From the NCBI GenBank assembly GCA_004123355.1, contig SCHM01000001.1:9806193-9870192 (forward strand): a stretch of 64,000 nt of DNA, written 5' to 3'. Source of the DNA: Amphirosellinia nigrospora. Taxonomy: Eukaryota; Ascomycota; Sordariomycetes; Xylariales; Xylariaceae. This document shows positions 61,553 through 64,000 of the stretch, piece by piece. The position numbers were made by a program, and so were the translations under genes. Position 1 is the first letter of the stretch. The number at the start of each line of letters is the position of its first letter. The notes under the pieces are model-generated. The model ran no database searches. It saw nothing but the letters and a program-made list of their open reading frames with translations, and was not told where the DNA came from.

Positions 61553-64000
61553 CTATCCTCCGAACGCCACATTACACGTCATTTGCAAAGAGAAAGATCC
61601 CTTCCACTTAGATGAGAAACCCTGCCTCAGACCCCGACACAGCCGTGCTCGCTCAACCTCTCCAGTTGATACCAATAGGCCGGCAATTTGTGCTACGGTC
61701 AAACGACTCACACCTTTGCGAGCTTCGGGATTGAGGACATCGCTAACGAGCTGCCTTTTACTCTCCTGCAATGCAAGGATACGATCCTCCACCGTCTCCT
61801 TGACAAGTACACGATATGCAATGACAGGATTGTTCTGGCCCATCCGGTGAGCCCGCTTGATGGCCTGATCCTCGACTGACGGGTTCCAGAATGGATCAAG
61901 CATGATAACCCGAGTCGCAGCGTAAAGATTTAAGCCTGCATTACCGCATCTCAGGCTGATTAGCATGATCTTCACCTCGTCTTTCTTCATGAAATCATCG
62001 ACGGCCGCTTCTCTGTCGCCATTCGGCATGCTTCCATCGTAACGTCGATAATTGTATCCATCGTCTGAGATGGGGACCTCCATTAGGTCGAGAAATGACG
62101 TGAACTGGCTAAAGACAAGTGTTTTCTCGTTTGGGAAGTCTCGTCGTATCATTCCTAATAACTCCATGGCCTTATCGATCTTGGCACTGGTCTCCCAGTC
62201 TTTCCTCAGTCCATCGAAATATCGTTTCTTAGCAGCAACACTATTCGAGCCCGACTTTTTGAGGGCGCTAAGTGTGAGTTCGGTTCTTTGCTTCTTGCCC
62301 CCTTCAGTTTCTTTCTCGGTTTAGCTACAGCTTTCCCAAGGGATATCTTTCGCTTCTGGCCCGAAGCGATGCTACCATCTTCATTTGAGACATTGCGCTC
62401 GATGTCACTGCTATAATTCGTAGCATCTCTCGTTTGCTTTACAGTTGAGAAACGCTCGAATTCGTCGCTTTTCTGATGTTTTATGTTTTGAGGTTGTGCA
62501 CTTGGCATGTTCCGAATGCTCTTGGTAGGCTCTGTCTTCTTTTTTATGTGGGAAAAGTACGAGTCAATGGGTGGCAAAGAATCCTCAGAATCATCGCTGT
62601 CACTCCCTGTTTCAGGGCGAGCAGAATCCAACCTATTTTTGATGCTGGGTTCGCCGGCGAGGAGGGGCGCAACGTTAGGCTTCTCCGAGTCGCTACTATC
62701 GTGATTGTCTGAGACGACGAAATCTTTGAGATTTCCCTCCTCATCCGCATCGTCTTCGTCTGAATCGTCTTCGTCCACCGTGTCTGATCCACGACTTACC
62801 TCATCAATGGGCGTGTGCACCTCGCTAAAATATCTGTAACAAATAACCTGTTTAGAATCGACAGATTTCGTGCATCCCTCGGTAGGACATTGCCCATTAG
62901 GTCGCCGCCTTCGTCATCCTCAAACTCCAGACCTGGCTCTCTTACTGATACCATGTTTGTGATACAGTCTCCGCAAACATGATGCCCGCAGGGATAGATG
63001 ATGACGGGGCTTTCGGTCTTCTCGTGACACATTGGGCATTCGAAGCTTCTCTGACGCCTGATCCGGTCAACGATAGGCTTTGTCAGCTTATGCGCCAGCT
63101 TGTTCATCTCCTCGGGCGTCATGTCTACTCCTTCTGGAATGGTATGATCTTTGATAAGGTGGGATGACAACAGCACTGGCGCAGCCGGAGAATCAGAAGG
63201 AGAATGTACCAATAATTGCGAGTAACTGTGCCCTCCTTGAGATACCGGTTCATTCGTATCTGTGAGCGTTGTTCGAGGGCCTTGTAATATTCCAGTTGGT
63301 CTTTATCGAAAGCGGCCTCGACGGTGTGGACCGTCAATTCTGGTAGGTTCAGAATAGGGTTCCCATCCACAATAGTTTTCTCAGTTCGACGTAGGAGCAT
63401 ACGGCCGAGAAGGACGTGAAGTTGCGTCATAGATCTCGTCCCACTCCCTGGGTTCCCATGAGACGTTGCTTGAACTGATGCCATTCTCGGTATGGCTCGA
63501 CACGAAGGAAGCGAATAAGAGGATAGATTTCTTCGAGCCGGTTCATCAGAGGCGTTCCAGTCATGCAAAGCCGATAGGTTGCGTGTAGTCGATCTACAGC
63601 CTTGGAGGCCTGCGAGTTCCGGTTCTTTATATTATGGGCTTCATCAAGAATGACGCGATGGAATACGGCATGGGACGCTAGTAGCCTAGCCGCCTCTGGG
63701 TTGCGGTTGTCGAACACTTGCTTCCACTCGAAGGCAAGGGTGCCGTAAGTTGTCAGAACAACATCGTACGACATCAACTTCGCCACCGTCATAGTCCTCT
63801 TTTTCACACTATGGTAAATGATTGTCTTGAGCTTGTGGCTAGCCTTCACCTTGTCGTCGATCTCCGTTCCCATTGGCGGAGCAATGAAGTCGGGACGACG
63901 ATAAGCGTAGTCTTGCGGGTACCATCTTGTGGCGGATGGCATAGCATTAAGGCAATGGCTTGAATGGTCTTGCCTAAGCCCATATCGTCGGCTAGAATGC
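61553..64000 (-). CDS. SNF2-RING translocase, Uls1/Rad5-like (5' end outside window)
   Basis: A Swi2/Snf2 ATPase with a RING finger, most like Uls1, a SUMO-targeted DNA translocase. At the window edge motif I reads ILADDMGLGKTIQ. Motif II is VILDEAHNIKN (DEAH box) and motif III is LCMTGTPLMNRL. A RING with ECPMCHEKTESPVIIYPCGH and VCGDC follows. Next is an acidic insert (DEDDSDEDDADEEGN) and a basic stretch (AVAKPRKKLKGARSKE). The C-terminal helicase half has TLVFSQFTSFLDLM, MLISLRCGNAGLNLYAATRV, LDPFWNPSVEDQAIKRAHRM and GQNNPVIAYRVLVKETVEDR. Frame changes near 63910, 63460, 63165, 62850 and 62230 look like single-base indels. The true C-terminus may involve one more exon. Confidence 0.9.

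Overview
The window is nuclear DNA of a filamentous ascomycete (Pezizomycotina, probably Sordariomycetes). The evidence is short GT-AG introns (about 50-150 nt) with CTAAC/CTAAT branch sites, fungus-specific families (SAT4 rhodopsin-like, RTA1, 2EXR, Zn2Cys6, TRI14-like, LaeA-like methyltransferase), a fused HIS4 enzyme, and compact genes separated by AT-richer spacers. No CRISPR array, bacterial operon, provirus or intact transposon was seen.

Layout: the 3' end of an alpha/beta hydrolase (1-407); an intron-containing tRNA (1262-1359, minus); a GH47 alpha-1,2-mannosidase (2175-4017); a gene-poor stretch with an Aurora-kinase-like relic (4.8-5.2 kb); a SAT4 membrane protein (9415-10859). A housekeeping block follows: HIS4 (minus) diverging from TAF9 (plus), then lipin/phosphatidate phosphatase (minus) converging on TAF9. 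Next come a BuGZ/ZNF207-like zinc-finger gene (21.6-22.8 kb), a 2EXR protein (23.5-24.6 kb), a LaeA-like methyltransferase (25.2-26.2 kb), three uncharacterised or secreted proteins (28.4-33.7 kb), and a GH79 glycosidase (35.4-37.5 kb). After another gene-poor stretch lie an Srk1/RCK2-type stress kinase (41.4-43.9 kb), a Pro/Ser-rich protein (44.9-46.2 kb), a cell-wall-type secreted protein (46.8-47.9 kb), a Zn2Cys6 regulator (49.8-51.2 kb), an RTA1 protein (51.8-52.8 kb), a GH55 beta-1,3-glucanase (55.4-58.4 kb), a TRI14-like secreted protein (59.7-61.2 kb), and the C-terminal part of an Uls1-type SNF2-RING translocase (61.5 kb to the window end).

The genes do not form one pathway. They combine core metabolism and nuclear functions (HIS4, TAF9, lipin, BuGZ, Uls1, GH47) with secreted or accessory functions (GH55, GH79, TRI14-like, small secreted proteins). 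Two promoters carry motifs that fit their genes: TGACTCA (CPC1/Gcn4 type) upstream of HIS4, and two TGACGTC (ATF/CRE type) sites just upstream of the stress kinase.

A feature affecting the whole window is that almost every conserved gene, including normally essential ones, is broken by one to five single-base frameshifts, often next to G or C runs. I read this as uncorrected sequencing or assembly indels rather than gene death. The coding spans below are therefore gene extents that cross these shifts and introns, not single open frames.
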